DNA of 33,165 nucleotides from Thauera sp. UBA6194. GTDB taxonomy: Bacteria; Pseudomonadota; Gammaproteobacteria; Burkholderiales; Rhodocyclaceae. The stretch is from the NCBI GenBank assembly GCA_002422685.1, contig DITC01000073.1, forward strand, positions 1-33,165. The letters are read 5' to 3'. Each line of letters opens with the position of its first letter. Position 1 is the stretch's first letter. The notes under the pieces were generated by a model. That model did no database searches. It had not been told where the DNA came from and saw only the letters and a list, made by a program, of their open reading frames with translations. The translations under genes were made by a program, and so were the position numbers. This document shows, piece after piece, positions 32,901-33,165 of this stretch.

Positions 32901-33165
32901 TCGCCGCGCTCGACGAACTCAAAACCGCGGCCGAGCGCAAGGGCTACCTCGATGCTCAGACCGAGGACCTGGTGCAGGCCATCGACACGCTCGAGGACGC
33001 CATTCGCCGTATCGACCGCGAAACCCGCGAACAGCTGCAGGAGACCTACAATACGGTCAATCGCCAGTTCGCCGCCTTGTTCCCGCAGCTGTTCGGGGGC
33101 GGGCGGGCCGAGCTGGTGCTCACCGGCGAGGAGATCCTCGACGCGGGCATCCAGATCGTGGCGCA
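29924..33165 (+). CDS. smc: SMC chromosome-segregation ATPase (3' end outside window)
   Basis: The frame is open from GTG 29924 to the window end, about 1080 codons of an expected 1150-1200. The N-terminal ATPase lobe has MRLSKLKLAGFKTF and Walker A GPNGCGKSN (31-39). It is followed by a long coiled coil, a hinge at about residues 505-680 (KLGDWLKRHGLDALPPLW onwards), a returning coiled coil, and the beginning of the C-terminal lobe (FAALFPQLFGGGRAELVL). Walker B and the ABC signature lie beyond the edge. SMC forms condensin complexes with ScpA and ScpB that compact and segregate the chromosome. The coiled coil is Glu/Arg/Ala-rich. No ribosome site precedes the GTG; an in-frame ATG at 29858 would add 22 unconserved residues. 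Confidence 0.96.
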   Translation, partial: MRLSKLKLAGFKTFVDPTTVLTPGNLVGVVGPNGCGKSNIIDAVRWVLGETRASALRGESMQDVIFNGSTTRKAVSRASVELVFDNAEGKAAGQWSRYAEISVKRVLDRSGESTYYINNVHVRRKDVIDLFLGTGLGPRAYAIIEQGMISRIIEARPEEIRGFLEEAAGVTKYRERRKETEGRLRDARDNLARLDDIRMELGERIGHLEAQAEVAARYQQLNAAHVEKQQLLWLIKRNEARATRTRVATELDEATRRIEADSTRLQALEAAIETCRDAHFQASESVHVAQNDLFAVSAEVTRLEAELQHLGQARQRLEARIAQLALDHEHWQARNVALANDHARWSELALNAAMRAEQAEARHDEIADRLPELEAARQAADTTVAAARRELAQTEQQLRVEETRRASAQRALEALQQRRARLETEQGAITGPDARTLAEREARLEAVQDELAALQQEQAAQQARLPDAQAALKGALERERAAQRKLTELRARRDALVQLQARVQSQGKLGDWLKRHGLDALPPLWKHLQVAQGWDAAVEAVLRERLPALVAADFDEASAAAMTLLDEAPPESLAIALAVAPEHAEPPPQPSAQGLGHVAFEPALSPLIGHVGCTHPALEPLLADLFANCYAVDTLAPWIARRQQLPLGVRLVGPHGQVLSRDALVHHAPEARTHGVIERQREIESLALSQHSLEEEAMRAHDALLAAEAAASALQERIAEGRREAQSMQAQVHAEQVEVLKLAQARSRAEERRSQLVRDLDDITHLETTEREHLARAELEQARSTELAEVQGERLDAASEILREREQALREARALEQSATRELQEARFSARECAGKLEDITRNRQLADEQLARIDTERHARQAELDATDDSQGAEALQTALALRASRDTALAARRDALADAAAALKQAEETRLRTEHEAAPVRARVGELRLALQAAELSVQQFEERLLEADADEAALAPLLAEGAGGAPREGSLQRGVARLAREIAELGAVNLAALDELKTAAERKGYLDAQTEDLVQAIDTLEDAIRRIDRETREQLQETYNTVNRQFAALFPQLFGGGRAELVLTGEEILDAGIQIVA

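Overview
This window looks like a chromosomal core region of a high-GC betaproteobacterium, most likely Rhodocyclales (Thauera/Azoarcus type). That assignment is inferred from gene content, gene order and codon use; no rRNA or other decisive marker is present. Almost every gene is a recognisable housekeeping gene. I see no prophage, insertion sequence, CRISPR array, tRNA or rRNA. The first and last genes (imuB and smc) run off the window.

Layout. (1) 1-2920, minus strand: an SOS cassette lexA-imuA-imuB, with a consensus LexA operator over the -10 element of the lexA promoter. (2) 3214-6224, plus strand: three overlapping genes for a PrxQ/Bcp peroxiredoxin, a SlyD-type prolyl isomerase with a His-rich tail, and a fused two-domain Dpp/Opp-family ABC ATPase. 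(3) 6267-10388: mltD and gloB on the minus strand, and a YafS-like methyltransferase, rnhA and dnaQ on the plus strand, divergent from only 22 bp. The gene neighbourhood is the same as in E. coli, but rnhA and dnaQ are in tandem here. (4) 10447-11070, minus: a CBS-pair protein and NqrM. (5) 11207-15514, minus: suhB, mutS and a spermidine-synthase-like gene coupled to mutS by an ATGA overlap.

(6) 15651-24269, plus: trmJ, cysE, then the complete isc operon: iscR, a second cysteine desulfurase, iscS, iscU, iscA, hscB, hscA, fdx, iscX. CysE commits serine to cysteine synthesis, the desulfurases take sulfur from cysteine, IscU/IscA/Fdx/IscX build Fe-S clusters, HscA/HscB release them, and IscR senses the outcome. 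A very good sigma70 promoter overlapped by a type-1 IscR site precedes iscR, and a strong intrinsic terminator follows iscX. (7) 24366-29792, minus: dapC, dapD, pilU, dapE, prmB. This is the succinylase branch of lysine/diaminopimelate synthesis with a type IV pilus retraction ATPase inserted and a ribosomal-protein methyltransferase at the end. (8) 29924-end, plus: smc (about 1080 codons visible), divergent from dapC.

I did not find a clearly undescribed system. The best leads are the extra cysteine desulfurase inside the isc operon, which lacks the IscS C-terminal tail; pilU embedded in the dap operon; the slyD/ABC-ATPase overlap, in which the His-tail codons are read in two frames; a roughly 40-residue insertion in MutS; and paired alternative hairpins flanking cysE.
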